Shown: positions 19,583 through 29,160 of the stretch, piece by piece
Position numbering within the stretch: position 1 is the first letter of the stretch
How the letters are laid out: each line of letters starts with the position of its first letter
Assembly: GCF_009498235.1 (NCBI RefSeq)
Contig: NZ_CP044205.1
Location: 3,411,389 to 3,475,388, forward strand
Direction of reading: 5' to 3'
DNA from: Candidatus Methylospira mobilis
Lineage (GTDB): Bacteria; Pseudomonadota; Gammaproteobacteria; Methylococcales; Methylococcaceae
DNA: 64,000 nt
The notes under the pieces: model-generated
Told to the model about the DNA's origin: nothing
Seen by the model: the letters and a program-made list of their open reading frames with translations, nothing else
The model's database searches: none
Position numbers and translations under genes: made by a program

Positions 19583-20257
19583 GTGAGTTGTCTTTTTCCG
19601 CAAAGTCTGCCCGGTTGGACATCGAATACGCTTGCGGCGGCCGGCCATTGGGCCGCGCCGGCCGGCAGCAGCTTCGCACTGGTATTACTGGCTGAAATCG
19701 GCGACAAAAGCCAGCTGGTATGCATGACCCTGGCCGCCAGATTTCGCGCGCTGCCGGTTTTATCCGGCGCTGCTTCGGCATTTGCCGTGCTGAATCTTCT
19801 CGCGGTGGTTTTCGGCAGTGCCATTTCCGAAACACTTCCGCATGTCTGGGTGGGAATGGCGGTCGCCGCGCTGTTCATTGCTTTCGGATTGCGCTCGCTG
19901 TTTAGCCTGGACCAGGAAGACAATACGCCGGACAAACCGGAAACCGGCTATCGCAGTCTGTTTCTGACCGTATTTTTTCTTATCCTGGTCGCCGAATTCG
20001 GCGACAAAACCCAGCTTGCCGTGGCCGGGATGAGTACTTATCTATCAGCGGCGCCGGTCTGGACCGGCGCCACATTGGCATTGATGATCAGCACCTGCCT
20101 GGGAGTCTGGATAGGGCGTTCGCTGTTGACCCGGCTGCCGCTGAGCTGGCTGCATCGGATCAGCGGCGTGATTTTTCTGGGATTCGGCTTCTACGCGGCC
20201 TGGCATGTGCATACCGAACTTCCCATACCCGATTGGAACGTTTGGTTTAGCCGTTAA
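19583..20257 (+). CDS. TMEM165/GDT1-family cation transporter (UPF0016)
   Basis: 224 residues from a GTG start, six or seven membrane helices in two inverted repeats, each with the family motif: LAEIGDKSQLV near residue 37 and VAEFGDKTQLA near residue 137. GDT1 homologues move Mn2+ (and Ca2+) across membranes; bacterial members export Mn2+. It starts 3 bases after the ZIP gene, so an importer and a likely exporter of divalent cations are made together. Confidence 0.9.
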   Translation: MSCLFPQSLPGWTSNTLAAAGHWAAPAGSSFALVLLAEIGDKSQLVCMTLAARFRALPVLSGAASAFAVLNLLAVVFGSAISETLPHVWVGMAVAALFIAFGLRSLFSLDQEDNTPDKPETGYRSLFLTVFFLILVAEFGDKTQLAVAGMSTYLSAAPVWTGATLALMISTCLGVWIGRSLLTRLPLSWLHRISGVIFLGFGFYAAWHVHTELPIPDWNVWFSR

Positions 20258-20263
20258 TTCGTC

Positions 20264-21076
20264 ATGCCCTTATCAGCTCCCCGCCCCATAGTTCTCTGCT
20301 TTTCCGGCCATGATCCGGTCGGCGGCGCAGGCGTACAGGCGGATATCGAAACCATCTCCCGCTTAGGCTGCCATGCCTGCACCGTAATTACCGCGCTGAC
20401 GGTACAGGATAGCGCCGATGTGCATTCGATACTTCCACTGGATACTACGCTGTTTCTTCAACAGGCACGCTGCGTCATTGCGGACATGCACCCCGATGCG
20501 GTCAAAATCGGCCTGCTGGGCAGCGCGGACATGGCCGCTTCGGTAGCATCTTTACTGAGAGAGCTGCCTGAAATACCCGTAGTGCTCGATCCGGTACTGG
20601 CGGCCGGCGGCGGCTACGAACTGGCCGGAGAAACGCTACAGAACACACTGGTTGAACAACTGTTGCCGCTTACAACGGTACTCACGCCCAACACGTACGA
20701 AGCCGCCCGCCTGTCAGGGCTAACTGGCAAGGCGCCGGATAGCAACGCCTGCGCTGCCCGGCTATTGGCGCACGGTTGCCGCCATGTGCTTATCACCGGC
20801 ACCCATGCTCCCACGAATGCGGTGATCAATCGCCTGTACAGCAGCGCCCGGACGGACAACGAACACACTGCATGGCGCTGGGACAGACTGCCCCATTCCT
20901 ACCACGGCTCCGGTTGCACGCTGGCAGCGGCAATTGCTGCGGGGCTGGCAACGGGTCTTGATGCCGAAGCGGCTTGCGAACAGGCGCAAGACTACACATG
21001 GCGTGCGCTTTCCTGCGGATATCGCCCCGGTCAAGGACAGCATCTGCCCAACCGGATCGGGAAAATTAAGAGGTAA
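20264..21076 (+). CDS. thiD: Hydroxymethylpyrimidine (phosphate) kinase
   Basis: 270 residues of the ribokinase fold. The N-terminal FSGHDPVGGAGVQADIETI binds the pyrimidine, and the C-terminal HGSGCTLAAAIAAGLA is the anion-hole and catalytic-base motif. ThiD phosphorylates HMP and HMP-P in thiamine biosynthesis. It lies 6 bases after the GDT1-type gene and appears to close the operon that begins at tatA or before. No other thi gene is in the window. Confidence 0.93.
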   Translation: MPLSAPRPIVLCFSGHDPVGGAGVQADIETISRLGCHACTVITALTVQDSADVHSILPLDTTLFLQQARCVIADMHPDAVKIGLLGSADMAASVASLLRELPEIPVVLDPVLAAGGGYELAGETLQNTLVEQLLPLTTVLTPNTYEAARLSGLTGKAPDSNACAARLLAHGCRHVLITGTHAPTNAVINRLYSSARTDNEHTAWRWDRLPHSYHGSGCTLAAAIAAGLATGLDAEAACEQAQDYTWRALSCGYRPGQGQHLPNRIGKIKR

Positions 21077-21383
21077 TGTTTTATGGTCGAGTAAGGAAGC
21101 GCTGATTTAATCCATCGACAAGCCATCAAAAAACAAATCGAAACCCATTGGTTAAACCAGCGTAACGGTCAAAACCCTGAAACCTGCTCTGGCAGCGCAC
21201 GCAAAAGGATCGGGGGCCGCTCCGCCGAATCCGCTTTTATTTCGTCGAAACGGCTGCGATTGCTCTGCATAGGCGAATACGCTATGCTTTTCGAACCTTC
21301 CGAAACGGCTTGTTCGCAACGCGCAGGGCTGAATCAACGTAGCGTATCAACCCATTGCCGCTTTTGGCAGGACAGCAACGAAT
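21077..21383. other. Intergenic region upstream of the chitinase gene
   Basis: 307 bases. I see no open frame with recognisable content, no RNA gene and no clear terminator. It presumably carries the chitinase promoter. An AGGA lies about 10 bases before the ATG at 21384. Confidence 0.4.
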
Positions 21384-23149
21384 ATGAATAATCGCTTTAG
21401 TTTTTTTTGGGTTGCAGGCGTTTTACTGATGCTCGGACAGCATGAAGCCAGCGCTGCCGGCTTTAAGCCTTGCGGACTGGCGGAAGTGCTGGCCTATGTC
21501 GGAACGACCACGCCGGCGCTGGCGGGGAAAACACCCGCCAAAATTGCTGATGGAAAGACAATCCCCGGCGAACAGACGGCGAAGTTTCCGCCCGTAGCCG
21601 ATACCGCTACGGCAATAACGAATGCGTCGAAACTTTCGACGATTGCCCTACCGTCAGGAAAAACCTCGCTGCAGGAGTTGACGCCGGACGAGATCGACGC
21701 AATAGCATCCAAAACATTCTATAACTTGTTTATTCGCCCGCCAATTTATACGCCGACCAATCAAGCGCCCACAGAGGCGCAAGTGACGAGATTGCCGGGT
21801 ACTTTGGCCGGTGACCGCTGTACCGCGCCGAGCAAAGGGAGTCCGGGTTACGATGCGACGCAGAAAAAAACTCAAATTATCGGAACGACGGAAACCAGTT
21901 ATTTTCCGAGCTGTGAGTCGTATTTTAGCTTCGAAAACATCAAAAAAGCCCTGGATTTCGGCAAAACGCATCAAAATGCGGAACTCAAAAAAGCCTTTAG
22001 CGAATTTGCCTGCAAGCCGGGAACCACCACAACCGAGCGCTTGAGCGAAGTGGCGGCGTTTTTTGCCAATATCGCTCAGGAAACGACCGGGGGCGGCAGC
22101 AGCAACTCTCCGGCCTATACGGGAGTCGCCTATGCCTTTTCTTTTTTTCCTACTCCGAAGCCTCGTGTTTCGGGGTTTGCAAGCAGGGCGCCGTTTATAG
22201 GCGTCCGACTCAGCAGGAAATAACGGCTTCGAACGGTGAGGTAAAAAGCACTTGGTGGGCGTGCGACGCCGAGCCTCCCGGAAAAACCGCGTGGTTTGTG
22301 ACGACAAATGATGCAACGAAAGATCAATATGCGAGTTCCTGTCCCGGCATGGGCATAGAAAACGGCGGTTATTTCGGCAGAGGCCCGAAGCAATTAACCT
22401 ACGCCGGCAATTACGGTTGGGCGGGTAAGACGCTTTATCCCGCTACCCCGGATATCTTCCTTAATGACCCGAATAAAATTATAGCCGATCCGGTTATCGG
22501 TTGGGAGGCAGGTCTGGCCTACCAGCTTGTTTCATATACCGAACAGGGAACCACATATACCAAGCCGACTATGACGCAAGCGGTGAACCAGCAAGCCTTT
22601 ACCGGTTTGAACTATAACAATGACGTCGGGGATTGGGGGTTCGGACAAACCATCAACGTCATCAACGGCGGAGTCGAGTGCGTGACGAATGTGGAATCGG
22701 ACGATACGCGCGTAAAACAATTGGGCCGGTTCAATAACTATATTGAACTGATGGTGAGGTTCGGCGTCGACATCAAAGGTGTCACTGTCACAAATCAAAT
22801 TCCCGCTGACGCCAAGCTTGCAACGAATGCCGCCGATCCGAAAAACTACAGTGTAGACGACTTAAAATACAATATCTATTTAAGAAGAACCAAGACCAGC
22901 GGCGATTGGGGAGAGGTTCTATGGATGACCGCGCCGCTGGCGGATCTTTTCAACGATAAAAAGTCCGTTCCCTGGGGGCCTTATTACCTGTATTACAACG
23001 ATCCCGAAGAAACGCGGGAAGTTCCAGCCGCTTCCAAACTGACGCCGCCAGAATCAAAGTTTACATCTGCTGCTAATATTGCCGAACGCGTCGATTGCTG
23101 GGGGTATACACCGTACAATAAAGCGACTAAAAAAGCGGCCACCCAATAA
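21384..23149 (+). pseudogene. Secreted GH19 chitinase, frameshifted in a T run
   Basis: The first frame (21384-22223) has a signal peptide ending near EASA and the GH19 start of the catalytic core, AAFFANIAQETTGG, where Glu of QET is the expected catalytic acid. The second frame (open upstream of 22298) carries the GH19 signature YFGRGPKQLTYAGNYGW and DWGFGQTINVINGGVEC. The frames meet near 22137-22148, in TTTT-C-TTTTTTT; one more T would give a continuous protein of about 588 residues reading YSEASCFGVCKQG across the join. Chitinase cleaves chitin or related glycans outside the cell. It may be intact in the real genome if this is a homopolymer error. Confidence 0.85.
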
Positions 23150-23344
23150 GTTGTTGCTGATCCGTTCGTTATAATCGCCGGCGGGAAGCAGTTTCGCCGC
23201 AGATGAATGGACTCCGTGATGGTACGCAAGAGTGTCCCGATTGATTTTTTTACCTTGATTGCTACTGAATACTACGGGCAAACATTTACACGTTCTTCGA
23301 TCAGTTGTTTGATCCGCCAACTGTACGCTATGGACCGGAAGTGT

Positions 23345-23830
23345 TGTAATTCACTGGATTTTTCGCAAGAAAAACTTCATACAAAGCGGCATCGTAGCTT
23401 GGGCCGCTCGGGGTTGCCTCGGTGGGAATACATGCAGAGACAGTGGAGCTTCTCGACCGGGCGCACCGTCAATACCTACCTCACCCGCCGGCATCAGCAC
23501 CCGTTCGCGCATACCGGTCCAGCAGAAGGATTTTTTATTTGGAATGTCAGAGTCGAATCCCAAGCCATTATCGCTCACTTCCAGCAGGTAATCGCGCCCA
23601 CACCGTCGCATCATGACTCCCACACTGCTCGCGTAAGCAGAGCGAATGATAATGGTGAGCGATTCATGGACGATACGAAATACAGCAATTGACCGGTCTT
23701 CGTCCAACCTGATGCTTTTCTCGTCAACATGCAACCGGCAAGAGACGACGCCGTTAAGCTTGTTAAAGTCACCCAGCGGCCATTCGAGAGCCGATTGTAT
23801 ACCCAGGGCAATCGCGCTATGTTGATCAAA
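23345..23830 (-). pseudogene. NarX-type sensor histidine kinase relic
   Basis: Minus-strand fragments of a LuxR/NarL-family kinase. The HisKA_3 region ALGIQSALEWPLGDF comes first, then EDRSIAVFRIVHESLT, the ATPase motif LLEVSDNGLGFD and GMRERVLMPAGEVGIDGAPG. The N-box is damaged (IIIRSAYASSV instead of the usual NxxRHAxAS) and no start or sensor part remains. It is a decayed C-terminal half. The orphan NarL-type regulator at 42096 could be a former partner, but they are 18 kb apart and this is only a guess. Confidence 0.75.
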
Positions 23831-24266
23831 AAATCAATAACTTACGATAATGAAATTTTTAATTTGCTTGCTACGGAATGACTTTGCATTCTAATTGAGC
23901 TTAAAACGTCGTAATTTTTGAGATTAAATCTAAAAATTCGGTTTACTCATCATAAATAGCGAAACATTACAAGCGCAATGATTGCTACCAGTTTCTAAAA
24001 ATCAATACGTTAGCGCTGCAACATAGCACGATTGCCCTGATTGTATACCCATGTCAAGCACCGCAGGCCATAGTTCGGACGATAATTACGCATCTCATGG
24101 ATGGTTTAGTCCACCAGCCCTATCGAACCCTGTCAGTGTTCCAATAGCGCAAGAGACAGCTGTACCTCACCGCGTTTTCGACTAGAATACCGCGTGGCTA
24201 GAAGTGAAAACTGCTGCAAGCGCAACAATACGCCTACCCATTTGCCAACTTGACCGCAACATAATC
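23831..24266. other. AT-rich intergenic region
   Basis: The stretch is clearly more AT-rich than its neighbours, especially 23840-24010. It contains an imperfect hairpin at about 23913-23938 (AATTTTTGAGA facing TCTAAAAATT) and no convincing gene. It follows the decayed kinase and chitinase and may be degraded foreign DNA. It should also carry the promoter for the agmatine genes. Confidence 0.4.
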
Positions 24267-25319
24267 GTGACTGACTCTGACTCCGTTTTTTTTCCGCCCG
24301 AATGGGCGCATCAATACGCCGTACTGCTGGCCTGGCCTTACGCGGAGGGCGATTTCAGCCCATGGCTCATGGACGTGGAGCAGACTTATTTACTGATTGC
24401 CGCAGCCGTCAGTCAACGCCAGAGACTGATCATAGCCTGCCATGACGAAAAACTGCAGCAGCGCGTTGAGCGGCTACTGGACGAACACGGCATACAGGCG
24501 GACAGAATCGCGTTAGTGGTGCTGCCCTACAACGATGTTTGGGTTAGAGACACCGCGCCGATAACGGTAGACACCACCGATGCGGTCCGCTTTCTGAATT
24601 TCCGTTTCAACGCCTGGGGCGGTAAATACGAACATGCCGACGATGCGTCATTGGCGGGGCGCCTGCATGCTTCGGGAGTCCTGGGCAGCCACCCGATTCA
24701 GCACATCGATTTCGTTCTCGAAGGCGGCAGTCTGGAAACCGACGGGACCGGCACGCTGCTGACCACAACGCGCTGCCTGTTGAACCCGAATCGCAATCCG
24801 GGACTCAATCAGGCGCAAATCGAACAAAAACTGAAACACTATCTTGGGCTGAACCGCATCCTTTGGCTGCAGCACGGCTATACCGAAGGCGACGATACCG
24901 ATGCGCATATCGATACCCTGGCCAGATTCGCCCCGAACGGCGCTATTCTCTATACCGCATGCGACCGGCATGACGACCCTTTGTATATCGAACTCAAGTA
25001 CATGGAAGCGGAATTACAGGCGCTACGCACCGAGGATAATTGCCCCTACCATCTGGTGGAGCTGCCGATACCCGGCGTGATTGCCAGCGAAAACGGCGAG
25101 CGGCTGCCGGCAACCTATGCGAACTTCCTGATTATCAACGAAGCGGTGCTGGTTCCGGTCTACGATGACGACCCGGCGGACAAGCTGGCGCTGGAGCGTA
25201 TAGCCGGCTGTTTCCCTGATCGTGAAATCATTGCAATACCGGCAACGCCGTTGATCCGTCAATACGGCAGCATACACTGCATGACCATGCAGTTCCCAGA
25301 TTTTCAACTGGACGGCTAA
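24267..25319 (+). CDS. aguA: Agmatine deiminase
   Basis: About 350 residues from GTG. An in-frame GTG at 24204 would add 21 residues with no family similarity; neither start has a clear ribosome site. Family motifs are present: PPEWAHQYAVLLAWP at the N-terminus, NDVWVRDTAPITV, EGGSLETDGTGTLL, GYTEGDDTDAHIDTLARF, and the C-terminal GSIHCMTMQ with the nucleophile Cys. The enzyme hydrolyses agmatine to N-carbamoylputrescine and ammonia. The next gene, 5 bases on, does the following step. Confidence 0.93.
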   Translation: MTDSDSVFFPPEWAHQYAVLLAWPYAEGDFSPWLMDVEQTYLLIAAAVSQRQRLIIACHDEKLQQRVERLLDEHGIQADRIALVVLPYNDVWVRDTAPITVDTTDAVRFLNFRFNAWGGKYEHADDASLAGRLHASGVLGSHPIQHIDFVLEGGSLETDGTGTLLTTTRCLLNPNRNPGLNQAQIEQKLKHYLGLNRILWLQHGYTEGDDTDAHIDTLARFAPNGAILYTACDRHDDPLYIELKYMEAELQALRTEDNCPYHLVELPIPGVIASENGERLPATYANFLIINEAVLVPVYDDDPADKLALERIAGCFPDREIIAIPATPLIRQYGSIHCMTMQFPDFQLDG

Positions 25320-25324
25320 AAAAA

Positions 25325-26212
25325 ATGAGCAAGCTACTGAAAGCAGGTATTATTCAGCAGGCCTGTAATAGCGTCAGAGAAACCAACCTGGCCGTTTCGA
25401 TACGCGGCATTGAGGAAGCAGCCGCCAACGGCGCAGATCTGATAATGTTGCCCGAATTGCACTGCGGCCCCTATTTCTGTCAAACCGAAGACACCGATAA
25501 CTTCGATCTGGCCGAAACGATACCGGGACCCACTACGGAAATTCTTGCCGCAACGGCGAAACGACTGGGCGTAGTGATCGTCGGTTCGCTGTTCGAGCGC
25601 CGGGCGGCCGGCCTCTATCACAATACCGCCGTGGTGCTGGAAAAAGACGGCAGTCTGGCGGGTAAATACCGCAAAATGCATATCCCGGACGATCCCGGCT
25701 ACTATGAAAAATTTTACTTTACCCCCGGCGATCTGGGCTTCACCCCTATCGATACCTCCGTCGGCCGCCTCGGGGTGTTGGTATGCTGGGATCAATGGTA
25801 CCCGGAAGCGGCGCGTTTGATGGCGCTGGCCGGCGCGGATTTACTGCTTTACCCTACCGCCATAGGCTGGAATCCCGACGACGGCGAAGACGAACGGCAA
25901 CGTCAACGCGAAGCGTGGATCACGGTGCAGCGCGGCCATGCGGTAGCCAACGGTTTGCCGGTGCTGGCCTGCAATCGCATCGGTCATGAACCGGACCCCG
26001 GCCCCAACAGTCGCGGTATACTGTTCTGGGGCGGCAGTTTTGCCGTCGGACCGCAAGGCGAATTCCTGGCGCAGGCCAATACCAGCGATACGCAAGTGCT
26101 GATGGTCAATATCGACCGCGAACGCTCGGAACAGATGCGCAGAATTTGGCCGTTTCTGCGCGACCGCAGAATTGACGCCTACCAGGGAACAATACGACGG
26201 TTTATCGATTAA
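25325..26212 (+). CDS. aguB: N-carbamoylputrescine amidase
   Basis: 295 residues of the nitrilase superfamily with catalytic Glu44 (LPELHCGPYF), Lys117 (KYRKMHIPDD) and Cys154 (LVCWDQWYPE). The segment PDDPGYYEKFYFTPGD is typical of the carbamoylputrescine group. It releases putrescine, CO2 and ammonia, completing the arginine-agmatine-putrescine route with the preceding gene. No arginine decarboxylase gene is in the window. Confidence 0.94.
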   Translation: MSKLLKAGIIQQACNSVRETNLAVSIRGIEEAAANGADLIMLPELHCGPYFCQTEDTDNFDLAETIPGPTTEILAATAKRLGVVIVGSLFERRAAGLYHNTAVVLEKDGSLAGKYRKMHIPDDPGYYEKFYFTPGDLGFTPIDTSVGRLGVLVCWDQWYPEAARLMALAGADLLLYPTAIGWNPDDGEDERQRQREAWITVQRGHAVANGLPVLACNRIGHEPDPGPNSRGILFWGGSFAVGPQGEFLAQANTSDTQVLMVNIDRERSEQMRRIWPFLRDRRIDAYQGTIRRFID

Positions 26213-26243
26213 CGGTTTCTGCAATTTGATATGGAGAACTAAA

Positions 26244-27296
26244 ATGACCCAGCTTACACCCTACGAAGCCACCCAGGTCGCGCACATTGCCGCCTGGAAA
26301 GCGGAACTGCCCAGCTATGCCGGCAAGGTATTCGAGGTAATACGTTTTCCATTCCGCAAAATCGCCAGCACGACAGTGCATGCTGCAAAAATACCGGCGC
26401 TGCTGATTCGGCTCGCGAAGCACATGAATACCGAACACGACGCGCGCGAGATTGCACGCCGCGCAGGTGTCGCCAATATTTCCGATCTGTACGATAAACC
26501 GCTGGAGTTCTGCGATAGCCTGGCAAAAAACGTCAGCGTCAAAGCCGAGCGTGAAGCCATGATACAAGGCGTCGCCACCGGTATCGGCGGATTGCCAACC
26601 GAACTCGCCGCGCTGCCGCTGACGCTGCGCGCATCATTGCATTCCGTGGTGCGCATCGGGCACTGCTATGGCTTCAGCTTGAATGCGACGGAGGACTATC
26701 TTTATATTCTGGGCATCATGGAGCTGGCGACCATCGACGACCCGGACCAACGCCAGAGACAGAGACAACGGCTTTATGAACTGTCCGAAGCAAAGCGCAA
26801 ACGCCTGCAAAAAAACCAGCCGGATGTCGGCGTCGACGATTTGCGCGGCAATCTGATCGAGGGCATAGCGGAAGACATAGCGTGGGAGTCAGTTCCTGTT
26901 TACGGCGATTTCGCTTCCTTCGCGATCAGCAGCCTGGAAACGCATCGTCTCGATTTCACCGCGCGCCGCGTATTTCAGGAACGCCGCCTGCGCGCCCAGG
27001 GTAAAGTAAAACGGATTATGCCCGCCGCAACACCGCATCGTCATCCGATAACGCGCGATGCCCTTTACCTGGGCAAGGAAATGATCTATGTAAGCAGTTA
27101 TGGCTCCGCTTTCATAGTGGCGCTCCCTGTCGTGGCGATCGGCGCCGTCGGCGCGCGACTTTTGCCTCGCCCTATCGTGCGCGGACTCAGCGATGGACGT
27201 AAAGACGGCTATGCCGCGGCGTCGGCCGCACATGAACGGGGGGCGGATCAAACGGAAATTGCATCCGCTCCGATCAACGAGGCTGCGCCGGCCTGA
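26244..27296 (+). CDS. EcsC-family protein
   Basis: 350 residues starting at the ATG preceded by GGAGA; the frame is open 72 bases further upstream but that part overlaps aguB. The middle has the EcsC pattern: IQGVATGIGGLPTELAALPLTL, HSVVRIGHCYGFSL, and near the end VSSYGSAFIVALPVVAIGAVGARLLPRP. EcsC proteins are membrane-associated and of unclear biochemical role. The C-terminus after about residue 315 is low-complexity. It is 31 bases after aguB and may be cotranscribed, though no functional link is known. Confidence 0.8.
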   Translation: MTQLTPYEATQVAHIAAWKAELPSYAGKVFEVIRFPFRKIASTTVHAAKIPALLIRLAKHMNTEHDAREIARRAGVANISDLYDKPLEFCDSLAKNVSVKAEREAMIQGVATGIGGLPTELAALPLTLRASLHSVVRIGHCYGFSLNATEDYLYILGIMELATIDDPDQRQRQRQRLYELSEAKRKRLQKNQPDVGVDDLRGNLIEGIAEDIAWESVPVYGDFASFAISSLETHRLDFTARRVFQERRLRAQGKVKRIMPAATPHRHPITRDALYLGKEMIYVSSYGSAFIVALPVVAIGAVGARLLPRPIVRGLSDGRKDGYAAASAAHERGADQTEIASAPINEAAPA

Positions 27297-27474
27297 GAGC
27301 CGCAGCGGAAATGCTGGTTTAATTCTTCGACCGGCTCGGCATGAACGGAGAATTGTTGTTTCCGTTCGTAGAGAGCCTTATCGGACCATGATCGGAAACG
27401 CTTTATTCAGCGTTTCCCCAAGGAAGGAATGTCTCCCAACTTGACGGCAGCCCTTTTAACCAAGGAAATCAACG

Positions 27475-28173
27475 ATGCGCTTACTATTGTTATCTTTGAT
27501 ATTGACAGCATTGACATGCTCCGCCTGCAGCCGGGGAGGCGTTAGAGGCGGCGCCCACACAGAGACTCCGCAAGCGCAAGCCGTTGTCCCGGTTCATCCG
27601 GCCGGCGTCGTCTGGGTCAAGGATTTTGCGCTGGATTTGAGTAATTTCAAGTCAGAGCAGGGCATCATTAATTCCATTGCCATAACTTCCCGTCTGCAGG
27701 ATATCAGACGCGGCGACGCACAGGAACGGGCACGCGGCCTCGTCGATCAAATGTCCGAGTCGCTGGTCAGCGATCTGCGCAAAGCAGGATTTACCGCGCA
27801 AAGGCTACCGGCCAACACCCCTCCACCCGCCAGCGGCTGGCTGATTGCGGGCGAATTCAGTCTGGTGGATGAGGGCAATCGTACCCAGCGCGCGGTTATC
27901 GGCATGGGGCAAGGCAGTTCTCTGGTCGATGTCGATGTCGCAGCCAGCGACCTGCAGAAGCCCGACGCGCCGTTTGCTGTGTTTACCACCGTCAGCGACC
28001 CCGCGCATAAGCCTCCAACCCCCAATCCCTACGCCATGGCGGCGCGTTTTATACTGGAAAAAAATTCGACGGGGCATGATGTAGAGCATGTCAGCGAGCA
28101 GATCGTCAACGAACTGGCGGCGATACAGAAAAAGGCGCTCACCAGTCCGCATTGCGGACTCTGTCCGCAATAG
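27475..28173 (+). CDS. Lipoprotein with DUF4410-like domain
   Basis: 232 residues. An N-terminal signal (about 1-18) ends in TCSAC, an atypical lipobox with the likely acylated Cys at 18. The rest resembles DUF4410: WVKDFALDL, then a helix of the type RGLVDQMSESLVSDLRKAGF, GWLIAGEFSLVDEG and a C-terminal FILEKNSTGHDVEHVSEQIVNEL. The domain is found in outer-membrane-associated lipoproteins of unknown function. It is a stand-alone gene; a MITE-like repeat follows. Confidence 0.7.
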   Translation: MRLLLLSLILTALTCSACSRGGVRGGAHTETPQAQAVVPVHPAGVVWVKDFALDLSNFKSEQGIINSIAITSRLQDIRRGDAQERARGLVDQMSESLVSDLRKAGFTAQRLPANTPPPASGWLIAGEFSLVDEGNRTQRAVIGMGQGSSLVDVDVAASDLQKPDAPFAVFTTVSDPAHKPPTPNPYAMAARFILEKNSTGHDVEHVSEQIVNELAAIQKKALTSPHCGLCPQ

Positions 28174-28220
28174 CCGGACGGACAGATACGGCGTTCCTGG
28201 GCACGCCCGCGCCGAGCGGC

Positions 28221-28442
28221 AATGCCGTTAAGTAAAGATACAACTCAACGTTCCGGCAGGGAATGCCGGACAAACTCGTCCGGAACGACAAGGACGCACG
28301 AAGTGCGGGGCGAAGCCCGAAGAACCGCAAGGATGAGGTGAGCAGCCCCCGACGTTCCGTTCAAGGCAGCTTGTGAAGTAACGTCCTTGTCCACCTGACT
28401 CCGGCAACCCCTGCCGGTATAACCGCTTAACTTAACGGCATT
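28221..28442. repeat. MITE-like element 1 with 17-bp terminal inverted repeats
   Basis: 222 bases flanked by AATGCCGTTAAGTAAAG (28221-28237) and, inverted, CTTAACTTAACGGCATT (28426-28442), 16 of 17 complementary. The interior has further short palindromes around CCGGCAGGGAATGCCGG. The right half (GAAGTAACGTCCTTGTC ... CCGGCAACCCCTGCCGGTAT) matches the right half of element 2 at 44532-44685. It has no coding capacity. It looks like a non-autonomous mobile repeat. Confidence 0.65.
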
Positions 28443-28479
28443 GCGCGAAGCCGGCCGGTATTGCCGAACCAGTCTGAAA

Positions 28480-28929
28480 TTATGCGCCAACCATGCCCGC
28501 CAACTGGACAACAACGGCATAACGCGCCGCCTTACCGGCCAGAATCAGCAAGGCGGACAATAGAAGCGGCAGCCTTAGCCATCCGGCGGCAAAGCAGAAG
28601 GCATCGCCCGCTACGGGCAGCCATGACAACAACAGCACCGGCGCGCCCCACCGCCTGACCCAGGCTATACCCTGGCGTTGCCGATCGTTCATTACACGAT
28701 CGGCCGGATATTTGCGCGCGACCCATAACCCCAGATACCAGGTAGATACCGCGCCCAGCGTATTACCCAGCGTTGCGACTACAATCAACCACGGCGCCGA
28801 ATAATCCTGAATGGCCATATAGGCAAGCACAGCTTCGGAACCGCCCGGTGCGACGGTCGAGGAAACGAAAGCGCTCATAAAAAGGCCGATATAAGCCATG
28901 CCAGCATCGGTAGTTAATGCTTCAATCAT
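28480..28929 (-). CDS. YqaA-family (VTT/DedA-like) membrane protein
   Basis: 149 residues with three or four hydrophobic segments. The N-terminal FMSAFVSSTVAPGGSEAVLAYMA and TLGNTLGAVSTWYLG match the YqaA branch of the VTT/DedA superfamily, as does WVRRWGAPVLLLSWLPVAGD. Larger DedA proteins take part in lipid-carrier and membrane homeostasis; the role of the short YqaA group is not known. Monocistronic, facing away from the GGDEF-EAL gene across a repeat-bearing gap. Confidence 0.82.
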   Translation of the reverse strand: MIEALTTDAGMAYIGLFMSAFVSSTVAPGGSEAVLAYMAIQDYSAPWLIVVATLGNTLGAVSTWYLGLWVARKYPADRVMNDRQRQGIAWVRRWGAPVLLLSWLPVAGDAFCFAAGWLRLPLLLSALLILAGKAARYAVVVQLAGMVGA

Positions 28930-28964
28930 TGCAGCTATTTTATTCGGTCAGCCTGTAGCCTGAA

Positions 28965-29150
28965 AAGACCGTCATACCGGCAGGGACTCACGTCGGGCTG
29001 ACCTGCCCGACGCTCGCGGTAAATGCAAATCCGCTTCAGGCGGAATTGCGTCGTTCTCCGGTCGTTAAGGACGTTGCTCCGATACCAACCCGGAATCCGG
29101 GGTTTTCCGGAAAGACGCGGTTTTAATTCAGCAGAATAGCTACCCACTTT
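28965..29150 (-). repeat. Dispersed intergenic repeat copy
   Basis: Read on the minus strand this shares blocks with 13626-13693 (GCGGATTTGCATTTAC, a GC-rich middle, then CCCTGCCGGTAT) and the start resembles the GTAACATCCTT segment of the MITE-like elements. It has no coding content. Confidence 0.5.
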
Positions 29151-29160
29151 AACATCGCTA

